Numbered from the stretch's first letter, positions 1-6,828 are shown. The stretch is 9,211 bases of DNA from Proteobacteria bacterium UBA3588 (GCA_002376325.1 DFMR01000131.1:1-9211), one strand, 5' to 3'. Made by a program: numbers and translations. Notes: generated by a model from the letters alone, not told the origin.

Positions 1-1328
1 GCGCCGCGCAGCGACACGTCCAGCTCGGGGAACTCCTTGGCGGCGAATTCGGAGGCGGAATAGACCGAGGCGCCCGCCTCGCTGACGGTCACCTTGGTCA
101 GCCGCAACTCGGGATGGCGCTTGATCAGATCGGCGGCCAGCTTGTCGGTCTCGCGTGACGCCGTGCCGTTGCCGATGCTGACCAATTCCGCGCCGTGTTT
201 CTGCGCCAACGCCGCGAGTACGGCGATGGAGGCGTCCCATTGATTTTTGGGTACGTGCGGATAGATGGTGGCGGTATCCAGCAGCTTGCCGGTACGGTCC
301 ACCACCGCCACCTTCACGCCCGTGCGCAGTCCGGGATCGAGGCCGATGGTGGCGCGCGGTCCGGCCGGCGCCGCCAGCAGCAGGTCGTGCATATTCTGGG
401 CAAACACCTTGATCGCCTCCTCTTCCGCCGCCTCGCGCAGGCGCGTCTTCAGGTCGGTGTCGAGGTGGGTGAATATCTTCACCCGCCAGGCCCAGCGCAC
501 CGTCTCCCGCAGCCACGGGTCGGCGGCACGTCCCTGCTCGCTCACGCCGACGTGGGCGGCAATCATGCGCTCCGCGACGCCCAATGTCCCGGCCGGCAAC
601 CCCTCGTCCTCCGGCAACACCAGACCGAGATTGAGGAACCCTTCCTTGCGGCCGCGGAACAGGGCCAGGGCGCGGTGCGACGGCACACCCTTGAGCGGCT
701 CGCGGTGATCGAAGTAGTCGGAGAACTTGGCGCCCTCCTCCTCCTTGCCCTCCGCCACCCGGGAGACCATCTGCCCCTGTTCCCACAGATATTCGCGCAG
801 CCGCCCCACCAGTTCGGCATCTTCGGCAAACTGCTCCATCAGGATCTGGCGCGCACCGTCCAGAGCGGCGGCGGCATCGGCCACCCCCTTGTCGGCATCG
901 ATGTAGTTGGCGGCCTCGTGCTCGGGGTTCAGCGCCGGGTCGGCCAGCAGCGCCTGCGCCAACGGCTCCAGCCCCGCCTCGCGGGCGATCTGTGCCTTGG
1001 TGCGGCGCTTCTGCATATAGGGTCGGTAGAGATCCTCCAAGCGGGTCTTGGTGTCGGCCGCCAGGATCGCCGCCTTCAGCTCGGGGGTGAGCTTGCCCTG
1101 CTCGTCGATGCTCTTCAGCACCGTGGCGCGCCGCTCCTCCAGCTCGCGAAGGTAGGTGAGCCGCTCCTCCAGGGTGCGCAACTGGGTGTCGTCCAGGCCG
1201 CCGGTCGCCTCCTTGCGGTAGCGCGCGATGAAGGGCACGGTGGCGCCCCCGTCCAACAGCGCAATGGCGGCTTCAACCTGGGAGAGCTTGACGGAGAGTT
1301 CTTCGGCGATGCGTTGTGCAATATTCAT
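1..1328 (-). CDS. tex: Tex, S1-domain RNA-binding transcription accessory protein (3' end outside window)
   Basis: Tex is a cytoplasmic nucleic-acid-binding protein linked to transcription, with the family order Tex-N helices, YqgF/RNase H-like fold, helix-hairpin-helix and C-terminal S1 domain. The visible 442 codons are open to the window edge and cover the N-terminal part and the start of the YqgF domain. Family hallmarks are VPFIARYRKE (about residues 31-40), TGGLDDTQLR, LEDLYRPY, GLDPGLRTG (from residue 329, opening the YqgF domain), SIGNGTASRET and SEAGASVYSASEFAAKEFP near the edge. A full Tex is about 770 residues, so roughly 40 percent is missing, including HhH and S1. The start at 1328 (MNIAQRIAEEL) aligns with the usual family N-terminus. 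An in-frame ATG at 1370 would add 14 residues but overlaps the likely -10 box. The Shine-Dalgarno at 1328 is weak. The gene is divergent from the deacetylase at 1571. Confidence 0.95.
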   Translation of the reverse strand, partial: MNIAQRIAEELSVKLSQVEAAIALLDGGATVPFIARYRKEATGGLDDTQLRTLEERLTYLRELEERRATVLKSIDEQGKLTPELKAAILAADTKTRLEDLYRPYMQKRRTKAQIAREAGLEPLAQALLADPALNPEHEAANYIDADKGVADAAAALDGARQILMEQFAEDAELVGRLREYLWEQGQMVSRVAEGKEEEGAKFSDYFDHREPLKGVPSHRALALFRGRKEGFLNLGLVLPEDEGLPAGTLGVAERMIAAHVGVSEQGRAADPWLRETVRWAWRVKIFTHLDTDLKTRLREAAEEEAIKVFAQNMHDLLLAAPAGPRATIGLDPGLRTGVKVAVVDRTGKLLDTATIYPHVPKNQWDASIAVLAALAQKHGAELVSIGNGTASRETDKLAADLIKRHPELRLTKVTVSEAGASVYSASEFAAKEFPELDVSLRG

Positions 1329-1368
1329 GGGCAGGCGGCTAACGGCGGTCTGAAACGAAAGGAGGCGC

Positions 1369-1377
1369 ATTGTAGCA
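1369..1377 (-). promoter_or_regulatory. Putative extended -10 promoter element of tex
   Basis: Read on the minus strand, 1377-1369 is TGCTACAAT: a TG-N extension followed by TACAAT, 5 of 6 matches to TATAAT. No good -35 lies 16-18 bp upstream, which is typical of extended -10 promoters. Transcription would begin near 1362 and leave a leader of about 34 nt before the tex ATG at 1328. This is a motif match only. Confidence 0.4.
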
Positions 1378-1414
1378 AATGGCCGCCGCGGCGCATCTCT
1401 ATCGACAGACGCAG

Positions 1415-1428
1415 ACAAAGGCCTTTGT
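1415..1428. repeat. 14-bp perfect palindrome in the tex/deacetylase divergent region
   Basis: ACAAAGGCCTTTGT is its own reverse complement. It sits in the 242-bp gap between two divergent genes, about 40 bp upstream of the tex -10 element. It overlaps TTGTTA (1425-1430), a possible but weak -35 for the deacetylase gene. The shape suits a dimeric regulator's operator, but no regulator is identifiable from sequence. Confidence 0.35.
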
Positions 1429-1570
1429 TATTTGGGACATTTCAGGTAAGTAATCACTTCGGTCCATGCCGCGGTCTAATGGCACGTGCAGGTCGTCGCC
1501 CCTCTTTTCTTTGCGCGGCGATAGCAGCACAATGCTTCACCTTTACCACAGCCATAAGGACGCCACTTTC

Positions 1571-2644
1571 GTGACAAGGAACCTGCTGTTCGCGCTGCTG
1601 CTGTTGCCGCTCTCCGCCTTCGCCGCCGCCCCGCATGCGGTGATCCTCATGTACCACCGCTTCGGCGAGGATCGCTACCCCACCACCAGCATCAAGCTCA
1701 CGGAATTCGACGCTCAGTTGAGCTACCTGGCGGCCAACCACTATCACGTGTGGCCTCTGGCGCGGGTCATCGAGCATGTGGTCAAGGACCAGCCGATTCC
1801 CGACCACACCGTCGCCATCACCGTGGACGACGCCTTCCTGTCGGTCTACAAGGAGGCTTACCCGCGCCTGAAGGCACACGGCTGGCCGTTTACCGTATTC
1901 GTCAACACCGACCCCATCGACAAGCGGTTCCCCGCCTACATGACCTGGGCCGACATCAAGGAGATGGCCGCGCAGGGTGTCACCTTCTACAACCACACCG
2001 CCACCCACACCTCATTGACCCAACGGTTTCCGGGCGAGGACGAGGCGGCCTGGGCCAAGCGCGAGCGCGCCGACATCGACCAGGCGCAGCGGCGGCTGCA
2101 ACAGGAACTGGGCCCGACCACCAACACCGACCCCAAGCTGTTCGTCTACCCCTACGGCGAATACGACGCCCGCGCCGCGGCGCTGGTGAAATCCATGGGC
2201 TACATCGCCTTCGGTCAGGAATCTGGCCCCGTCGGCATCCACTCGGACCTGCGCGCACTGCCGCGTTTTCCCATGTCCGAGCGCTTTGCCACGCTGGATC
2301 AATTCAAACTCAAGGTCAACAGCCTGCCGCTGCCGGTGACTAAGGCCGAGCCGTGGGATCCGCGTCTCGGCAAGGAGAATCCGCCGCTGTTGACCGTGAC
2401 CCTGGAGCGGCCGATGTCCGGCGTGGCCTGCTACAACGCCGATGGCGACCGGCTGCCGATCCATTGGCTGCGCAAGGAGAAATTTTCGGTGCAGTCGCCG
2501 ACGCCGCTGATGCCGCCGCGCAATCGCTACAACTGCACGGCGCCGGCCAAGGAGAAGGGCCGCTGGTACTGGTACAGCCACCCCTGGTTGATTACGACTC
2601 CTGCGGCGCCAACACCAGCGAGCCCAGGTTATCCAGCCCATTGA
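1571..2644 (+). CDS. Secreted polysaccharide deacetylase (NodB homology domain)
   Basis: Predicted metal-dependent carbohydrate esterase (CE4/NodB fold) that removes N- or O-acetyl groups from an envelope or extracellular polysaccharide; the substrate cannot be told from sequence. With the GTG start at 1571 the protein is 357 aa and opens with a signal peptide (hydrophobic residues 5-18, likely cleavage near AFA-AAP). NodB motifs are TVDD (84-87, catalytic Asp and metal Asp), HTATH (142-146, metal histidines) and YPYGEYD (193-199). VILMYHRF (24-31) is typical of the N-terminus of this family. A C-terminal region of about 70 residues (from about 272) is not part of the catalytic core. GTG is preferred because AAGGA lies 10 nt upstream and the signal peptide then begins at residue 1. 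The same frame runs back to ATGs at 1532 and 1466, which would bury the signal. The last 17 residues (341-357) are Pro/Ala/Thr-rich and are read through the 3' end of the opposing bax gene. Confidence 0.87.
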   Translation: MTRNLLFALLLLPLSAFAAAPHAVILMYHRFGEDRYPTTSIKLTEFDAQLSYLAANHYHVWPLARVIEHVVKDQPIPDHTVAITVDDAFLSVYKEAYPRLKAHGWPFTVFVNTDPIDKRFPAYMTWADIKEMAAQGVTFYNHTATHTSLTQRFPGEDEAAWAKRERADIDQAQRRLQQELGPTTNTDPKLFVYPYGEYDARAAALVKSMGYIAFGQESGPVGIHSDLRALPRFPMSERFATLDQFKLKVNSLPLPVTKAEPWDPRLGKENPPLLTVTLERPMSGVACYNADGDRLPIHWLRKEKFSVQSPTPLMPPRNRYNCTAPAKEKGRWYWYSHPWLITTPAAPTPASPGYPAH

Positions 2645-3524
2645 CGCTGATCATGGTACGGATATCGTCCACGTATTGGGCGCCGCGCTGCGAATAGCGC
2701 AGCAGGCCGCCGCTCAGGCGATAGGGATCCAGCTGTACACCGGCCGCCCGCATGCGCGCGCGCATGCGGCGCAGGTCGAGATAGGCGAAACTGATATTGA
2801 TGTTGTGCAGGTAGGCGCGCACCGAACTGCGCAAATCGGGAAACACCCGCACATAGTGCTTTGCGCCCTCGTCCCGTTGCGCCGGCACGATGCCGAGATC
2901 CTGTTTGTAGGTCCACTGGCCGAACAGATTGTTCGCCTGGCGCGCAAAGCGGGAGTTGCCCCAGGCGCTTTCGTTGGCCGCCTGGGCCAGCACCAGCGCC
3001 GGCGGCACCTCGTCGACCCGGCGCAGCAGGATTTCCCGCACAGCGGCGTTATTCAGGTCGCCCGCCACGCGGTACATCTCCGCCAGCCGCTCCACCTGAC
3101 CCCAGCTACGGCTGCCGCGGGTCATCGGGCCGTGGGAAAACTGCTCCTTGAGGAAGCGCCGCTGCGCCCGGATACGTTCGTTCTCCGCCGCCACCATCGG
3201 CAGCAAGGCGCGGAAGAACAGCGACTTCTTGCGGCCGGGGTCCATCGACGCCATGTCCGCGGGGAAGTGTTCCACCAACAGCGGAGGCACGGATCCCTGC
3301 GGCGGCCAGTGGTAATCGTAACGGTCGAAGAGCTGTTCCAGCTGCTGCGCGCTGTCGGCATGAACCGGCTGCAGCGCCACGGCAAGATGCCAGCCGGCGG
3401 TATAGGGACGTGCCAGAGTCCATGCCAGCAACGCAGCGAACGCCAGAGGCGCCAGCGCAGCCAATAACAACAGTTTGAAATCCAATAGCTTGCGCCATAA
3501 TTGTGGCATTCCATTGCTCTCCAT
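2592..3524 (-). CDS. bax: Bax-like glucosaminidase-domain protein
   Basis: Resembles E. coli Bax, a member of the mannosyl-glycoprotein endo-beta-N-acetylglucosaminidase family predicted to cut peptidoglycan glycan strands. The protein is 310 aa from the ATG at 3524, against 274 in E. coli. A single membrane anchor or uncleaved signal lies at about residues 17-37, putting the rest in the periplasm. The conserved body starts at GRKKSLFFRALLPM (97-110). AANESAWGNSRFA (182-194) carries the probable catalytic Glu185, followed by NNLFGQW (198-204) and a C-terminal tract with LLRYS and YVDDIR. The start at 3524 overlaps the marC stop as TGATG, suggesting translational coupling. An ATG at 3509 (305 aa) has a better Shine-Dalgarno, GGAG 9 nt upstream, and is a real alternative. 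The frame extends back to 3677, but that part is a shadow of marC. It is the last gene of the minus-strand run and overlaps the deacetylase 3' end by 53 bp. Confidence 0.88.
   Translation of the reverse strand: MESNGMPQLWRKLLDFKLLLLAALAPLAFAALLAWTLARPYTAGWHLAVALQPVHADSAQQLEQLFDRYDYHWPPQGSVPPLLVEHFPADMASMDPGRKKSLFFRALLPMVAAENERIRAQRRFLKEQFSHGPMTRGSRSWGQVERLAEMYRVAGDLNNAAVREILLRRVDEVPPALVLAQAANESAWGNSRFARQANNLFGQWTYKQDLGIVPAQRDEGAKHYVRVFPDLRSSVRAYLHNINISFAYLDLRRMRARMRAAGVQLDPYRLSGGLLRYSQRGAQYVDDIRTMISVNGLDNLGSLVLAPQES
2748..2769. repeat. 22-bp perfect palindrome, mostly alternating purine-pyrimidine, inside bax
   Basis: Positions 2748-2769 are identical to their own reverse complement. The inner 20 bases (2749-2768) strictly alternate pyrimidine and purine around a CGCGCG core, the kind of tract that can adopt Z-DNA under negative supercoiling. 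The stretch encodes the Arg-rich segment RRMRARMRA of Bax, so codon choice for repeated Arg-Met-Arg may explain it fully. Confidence 0.6.
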
Positions 3525-4156
3525 CAGGCAAGTCCGGGCAGTAGTTGGCGCAAACCGCTGGCCATGAATTCGACGGCGATCGCCGCCAGGATCAGACCCA
3601 TGATACGGGTCAATACGTTGATGCCGATCCGTCCCATCATATCCGCCAGACGCGGCGCCATGCGGAACACGACCCATACCAACAGGGCGATCAGCAGGAT
3701 CTCGATACTGAGGATCGCGTAATGGCTGCGCGTCGGCACACGATGGGCATACATGATGATGGTGCTGACGGAACCGGGGCCGGCCAGCAGCGGTATCGCC
3801 AGCGGCACCACTGCCACCGATTCCTTATCCGCCGCATCCTGCGCCTCCTCGGCCGTCTGTTTCGCCGGACTGACCCGGGCGTGCATCATGGAGACTGCGA
3901 TCAGCAGGATCAAAATCCCGCCGCCGACCTGGAACGAGGCGATGCCGATGCCGAAGAATCCCAGGATCGCCTCGCCGGTGAACAGCGCCGCCAGCAGCAC
4001 AGCGCCGACCGATACGGCCGCCAGCGACGCGGTGCGGTAGCGCTCCGCTCTGGTCTGGTTCGTGGTCAGGGAAACGAAGACCGGGATGGCCCCGATGGGA
4101 TTGACGATTGCCAGCAGCCCGGCGAAAAACTTGGCGTATTCGGCCCACTCGTGCAT
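3524..4156 (-). CDS. MarC family inner-membrane protein, YchE-like
   Basis: Multipass integral membrane protein of the MarC family (UPF0056), 210 aa, the usual family length. The transport substrate is not established for this family, and the historical link of MarC to multiple antibiotic resistance was not upheld. About six hydrophobic segments are visible, around residues 9-29, 44-66, 70-92, 115-136, 147-168 and 182-203. Two family signatures stand out: IVNPIGAIPVF (17-27) and VVPLAIPLLAGPGSVST (116-132), and GINVLTRIMGLIL (178-190) closely resembles E. coli YchE. A hydrophilic loop (93-112) separates the halves. The start at 4156 has AAGGA about 6 nt upstream. The same frame runs back to 4417 inside the phosphatase gene but shows no membrane-protein character there. 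It follows the phosphatase gene by 38 bp and overlaps bax by one base. Confidence 0.93.
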   Translation of the reverse strand: MHEWAEYAKFFAGLLAIVNPIGAIPVFVSLTTNQTRAERYRTASLAAVSVGAVLLAALFTGEAILGFFGIGIASFQVGGGILILLIAVSMMHARVSPAKQTAEEAQDAADKESVAVVPLAIPLLAGPGSVSTIIMYAHRVPTRSHYAILSIEILLIALLVWVVFRMAPRLADMMGRIGINVLTRIMGLILAAIAVEFMASGLRQLLPGLA

Positions 4157-4194
4157 GGGTTGTCCTTCAAAATAATCACGTAGGGAATTATCGC

Positions 4195-4989
4195 TCAGAC
4201 GGCGGTCCCGAGCCAGCTGTTCCATGGGGCAAACAACCCGGGATCGAGGACGGCCACTACCGAACGCGGCTCCAGCCCGACCCGCACCACCGGCTCTCCC
4301 GCCAGGGTGGCGGCCCGGCCGCCCGCCTCCTCCAGCACCAGACTGCCGGCGGCGTAATCCCACAGATTCTGCCGGCCGTGCAGGTAGAGATGGCCGCGGC
4401 CGGCCGCCACCATGCACCAGTCCAGCGCCGAGGCGCCGAAGTTGCGCTGGGAGGCGAACGGCGGTTCACACGCCAGGCGCTGTGCCAGTGCCGGCGGGAG
4501 CCGCTTCAGGTCGACCAGGGCGATGCAGCGCTGCAACGGCAGGTCGAAGCGGCGCGGCGGCAGGCGCTGCCCGTTGAGCCACGCACCCTGCCCGCGCGCG
4601 GCGGCAAAGCACTGATCGCGCAGCGGATCGTAGACCAGGCCGAGCCGGACCTCGCCCTGCTGCAACAGCGCCAGGGAGACGGCGAAGTAGGGAATGCCGG
4701 CGGCGAAGTTGCTGGTCCCATCCAGGGGGTCGAGGCACCATAGCGGCTGTTCCGGCTGCGCCAGCAACTCCAATTGTTGATCCGCCGCCATCTCCTCGCC
4801 GAGCAGCGGAATCGCCGGCCAGCGCGCCGCCAGCGCCGCGCGCAGTTCCTGTTGCAGGGCGAGGTCGGCCTCGGTGACGATGCTACCGTCGGCCTTGAGC
4901 GCCGCAGTAACGCGGGTGAAGCGCGATAGCAGTTCGCGCCGCGCCAACGGTACCACCACGGCCCGCAGCTGCTCCAGGTTCGGCAACAT
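4195..4989 (-). CDS. Inositol monophosphatase family phosphatase
   Basis: Magnesium-dependent, lithium-sensitive-type sugar phosphatase superfamily, 264 aa, near the 267 of E. coli SuhB. Metal-site motifs are complete: GEE (64-66), WCLDPLDGTSNF (84-95, with Asp87 and Asp90) and LWDYAAGSLVLEEAGG (209-224, with Asp211). GAWLNG (135-140) is also typical. Family members hydrolyse inositol phosphates, 3'-phosphoadenosine phosphates (CysQ) or other small phosphate esters, and I cannot assign the substrate. It differs enough from SuhB that I give no symbol. The start at 4989 (MLPNLEQL) is preferred for family length and because GGA lies 8 nt upstream. An in-frame ATG at 5016 would add nine residues. 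It is the second gene of the minus-strand run, 49 bp after the Cys-rich protein gene (22 bp if the 5016 start is used) and 38 bp before marC. Confidence 0.92.
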   Translation of the reverse strand: MLPNLEQLRAVVVPLARRELLSRFTRVTAALKADGSIVTEADLALQQELRAALAARWPAIPLLGEEMAADQQLELLAQPEQPLWCLDPLDGTSNFAAGIPYFAVSLALLQQGEVRLGLVYDPLRDQCFAAARGQGAWLNGQRLPPRRFDLPLQRCIALVDLKRLPPALAQRLACEPPFASQRNFGASALDWCMVAAGRGHLYLHGRQNLWDYAAGSLVLEEAGGRAATLAGEPVVRVGLEPRSVVAVLDPGLFAPWNSWLGTAV

Positions 4990-5038
4990 CAATCGTTCCG
5001 TGACCGCCGCTGGCATCCGACCGCCGCCGTTCGGGCAT

Positions 5039-5485
5039 TCATCGGTTGTTGTCCTTGTGCCGCAACATGGCGTCGATCACTGCGCTCCCCTCGCCCCGCA
5101 CCACCTTCAGCAGCTCCGTCCGCGCGCTGGCCGGCGTCAGACCACGGGCGATCAGCAGCGCGCTCATGCGCTGGAACTGTTCACGCCGGTGCAACCCCGC
5201 CGCCGTTTCGTCGCGCCGCGACTGGGCCAGGTCCATCAGGGTCGAACCGCAGACGCAGTTGCGGAACAGCTCCACCATCGGCCGGTCGTCGTCGTCGCGC
5301 GACGCCTTCAACCCGCTCTTGCCGGCGATGGCGCGGGTCTGCGCCAGGAAATCGGCCAGGGTGTTGTAGACCCGGCCGCAGTTGGGACACACCTTGGGAA
5401 AGGCCGCCGCGTGCAACTCCTGCAAGCCATGGAAAAGTTCGTTATCGGGGGTATCGGACAAAGCCGGCCTCTGCTCAGCGTGCAT
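5039..5485 (-). CDS. Conserved-looking small protein with CPNC/CVC putative zinc ribbon
   Basis: I do not recognise a characterised family. The 148-residue soluble protein has four cysteines in two pairs, CPNC (33-36) and CVC (77-79), separated by 40 residues. This spacing is compatible with a structural zinc ribbon. The core FPKVCPNCGRVY...FRNCVCGSTLMDL looks like a conserved block. Residues 64-67 are four consecutive aspartates. The C-terminal third (about 90-145) is charged and helical-looking (SRRDETAAGLHRREQF, ARTELLKVVRGEG). There is no signal peptide or membrane segment. An in-frame ATG at 5515 with AGGG 5 nt upstream would add ten residues (MPFRLPYTTS) and is possible. The frame continues back to 6013 only as a shadow of lexA. 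It heads the minus-strand run with the phosphatase, marC and bax and is divergent from lexA across a 126-bp gap that contains a LexA box. Confidence 0.8.
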   Translation of the reverse strand: MHAEQRPALSDTPDNELFHGLQELHAAAFPKVCPNCGRVYNTLADFLAQTRAIAGKSGLKASRDDDDRPMVELFRNCVCGSTLMDLAQSRRDETAAGLHRREQFQRMSALLIARGLTPASARTELLKVVRGEGSAVIDAMLRHKDNNR

Positions 5486-5515
5486 GCTCGTCGTATATGG
5501 TAGCCGAAAAGGCAT

Positions 5516-5538
5516 TGACGCCCTACGGGCGACCGTCA
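5516..5538. repeat. Nested inverted repeat in the lexA divergent region
   Basis: TGACG (5516-5520) and CGTCA (5534-5538) form an outer inverted pair with 13 bases between them. Inside, CGCCC (5519-5523) and GGGCG (5527-5531) pair around the loop TAC. It lies just upstream of the Cys-rich gene's alternative start and could be an operator or a leader hairpin. The arms are short in GC-rich DNA, so chance is possible. Confidence 0.25.
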
Positions 5539-5566
5539 TCGGGCAGGGTGGAGAGAGGCGCCAAAA

Positions 5567-5586
5567 TACTGTATATATATTCATTG
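5567..5586 (+). promoter_or_regulatory. LexA operator (SOS box) and overlapping -10 of lexA-imuA-imuB
   Basis: TACTGTATATATATTCATTG matches the 20-bp E. coli SOS consensus at 17 positions. The left half-site CTGT (5569-5572) and the eight-base AT spacer are perfect, while the right half-site is TCAT instead of ACAG. It lies 25 bp upstream of the lexA ATG, as expected for autoregulation. TATATT (5576-5581) could be the -10, so bound LexA would block RNA polymerase. No clear -35 is visible. The box also lies in the control region of the divergent Cys-rich protein gene. Confidence 0.8.
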
Positions 5587-5611
5587 AGCCCACTGCCGCC
5601 AGGAGCATCCC

Positions 5612-6217
5612 ATGGACGACCTCACACCACGCCAGATGGAGATACTGGCCCTCATCCGCGACACCCTGGAGGAGAGCGGCATGCCGCCGACCCGGGCGGA
5701 GATCGCCGACGCCTTCGGTTTCAGTTCGCCCAACGCCGCCGAGCAGCATCTGCGCGCCCTCGCCCGCAAGGGGGCGATCGAGATGATCCCCGGCGCCTCG
5801 CGCGGTATCCGCCTGACCGCAGCCGTGGCCGCCGGCCTGCCGATAATCGGCCGGGTCGCCGCCGGCAACCCGATCCTGGCCGAGCAGAACATCGAAGATC
5901 ACGTCCAACTCAATCCCAAGCTGTTCCGCCCGCGCGCCGACTATCTGCTGCGGGTCCAGGGCATGAGCATGCGCGACGCCGGCATCCTGGACGGCGACCT
6001 GCTGGCGGTACACCGCGCCCGCGAGGCGCGCAACGGCCAGATCGTGGTGGCACGCCTCGACGACGAGGTGACGGTCAAACGGTTCCGGCGCCGCGGCAAC
6101 AAGGTGCTGCTGCTGCCGGAAAATCCCGATTTCGAACCCATCGAGGTCGACCTGAAGCGTCAGCCGTTGGCGATCGAAGGACTCGGCGTCGGCGTCATCC
6201 GCAACCGTCTGTCATGA
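5612..6217 (+). CDS. lexA: LexA, SOS regulon repressor and self-cleaving protease
   Basis: Dimeric repressor of DNA-damage genes that cleaves itself when stimulated by the RecA filament. It is 201 aa (E. coli LexA is 202) and the functional residues fall at the E. coli positions: scissile Ala84-Gly85 in GRVAAGNPIL, nucleophile Ser119 in VQGMSMRDAG and general base Lys156 in DEVTVKRFRR. The N-terminal winged helix-turn-helix spans about residues 1-68, with recognition-helix sequence SSPNAAEQHLRAL (38-50) close to the E. coli type, which agrees with the CTGT-N8 box upstream. The C-terminal peptidase S24 domain ends in LGVGVIRNRLS. The start at 5612 has AGGAG 6 nt upstream. It is the first gene of an operon, and its stop overlaps the imuA start as ATGA, so imuA translation is probably coupled to it. 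Confidence 0.98.
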   Translation: MDDLTPRQMEILALIRDTLEESGMPPTRAEIADAFGFSSPNAAEQHLRALARKGAIEMIPGASRGIRLTAAVAAGLPIIGRVAAGNPILAEQNIEDHVQLNPKLFRPRADYLLRVQGMSMRDAGILDGDLLAVHRAREARNGQIVVARLDDEVTVKRFRRRGNKVLLLPENPDFEPIEVDLKRQPLAIEGLGVGVIRNRLS

Positions 6218-6828
6218 GCCTGGAGCAGCTCCTGCAACGCGCCGATCTGTGGCGCGGCGGGGAGCGCTCCCCGCGTCACCCGGTGGTCGCCAGCGGCCGG
6301 CCGCAGCTGGACCTGCAACTCGGCGGCGGCTGGCCGCGCGGCGCCCTGACCGAACTGCTCAGCGACCACCACGCCATCGGTGCGCTCGGCCTGCTGCTCC
6401 CCGCCCTCGCCGCACTAGGCCGCGACCGCTGGCTCGCCTGGATCGCCCCGCCCCATATCCCCTACGCCCCGGCGCTGGCGGCGGCCGGCATCGACCCGGC
6501 GCGCATTATCTGGGTCCGCCCCCGGACACCGGAAGAGGGGTTGTGGGCCGTCGAACAGGCGTTGCGTTCCGGCAGCTGCGGCGCCGTGCTCCACTGGCCG
6601 CAGGCGCCCGGCGCGCAGCGGCTGCGCCGGCTGCAACTGGCGGCGGAACAGGGCGACAGTCTCGGTTTCCTGTTCCGCCCGCGCCGTGCCGCGCACCACC
6701 CCTCGCCCGCCGCGCTGCGGCTGGAGCTCTACCCCACGGCGCAAGGCACCGAACTGCACCTGCTCAAGCGCCGCGGCGGCTGGGCTACCGCCCCCTTCAC
6801 GCTACACGACGGCGATGCTGTGGCTTAG
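6214..6828 (+). CDS. imuA: ImuA, translesion synthesis accessory protein
   Basis: RecA/SulA-related accessory protein of the SOS mutagenesis cassette; in other bacteria ImuA acts with ImuB and DnaE2 in error-prone lesion bypass. It is 204 aa. Characteristic stretches are GGGWPRGALTELL (37-49), RWLAWIAPPHIPYAPALAAAG (about 72-92), RPRTPEEGLWAVEQALRSG (102-120), CGAVLHWP (122-129), LRRLQLAAE (137-145) and SPAALRL (164-170). The RecA-like core has no Walker A GKT/S: the corresponding position after ELL reads SDHHAIGALG, so ATP binding of the RecA type is not expected. The start at 6214 shares ATGA with the lexA stop (4-bp overlap) and has only a weak ribosome binding site of its own. The end overlaps imuB by 14 bp. 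Such genes are sometimes annotated as SulA-like division inhibitors, but an imuB gene immediately downstream favours ImuA. Confidence 0.92.
   Translation: MSLEQLLQRADLWRGGERSPRHPVVASGRPQLDLQLGGGWPRGALTELLSDHHAIGALGLLLPALAALGRDRWLAWIAPPHIPYAPALAAAGIDPARIIWVRPRTPEEGLWAVEQALRSGSCGAVLHWPQAPGAQRLRRLQLAAEQGDSLGFLFRPRRAAHHPSPAALRLELYPTAQGTELHLLKRRGGWATAPFTLHDGDAVA

Noticed and set aside
1326..1370. Upstream in-frame ATG at 1370 as the tex start
   Set aside because: The ATG overlaps the likely extended -10 TGCTACAAT, and the extra 14 residues are not typical of Tex.
1425..1454. TTGTTA / AGTAAT as a sigma70 promoter for the deacetylase gene
   Set aside because: Each hexamer has only 4 or so matches and the spacing is 18 bp, so it is too weak to list as a promoter.
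195..1574. 459-codon open frame on the plus strand
   Set aside because: It runs antisense to the clearly recognisable tex gene. The translation is Arg/Gln/Leu/Gly-rich with no domain motif, as expected for a high-GC shadow frame.
5486..6013. N-terminal extension of the Cys-rich protein frame back to 6013
   Set aside because: This part is antisense to lexA and crosses its promoter. The protein-like composition and the CPNC block begin only after 5515/5485.
5497..6213. Extension of the imuA frame upstream through lexA
   Set aside because: The translation is Arg/Pro-rich shadow of lexA. ImuA homology begins exactly at the ATG overlapping the lexA stop.
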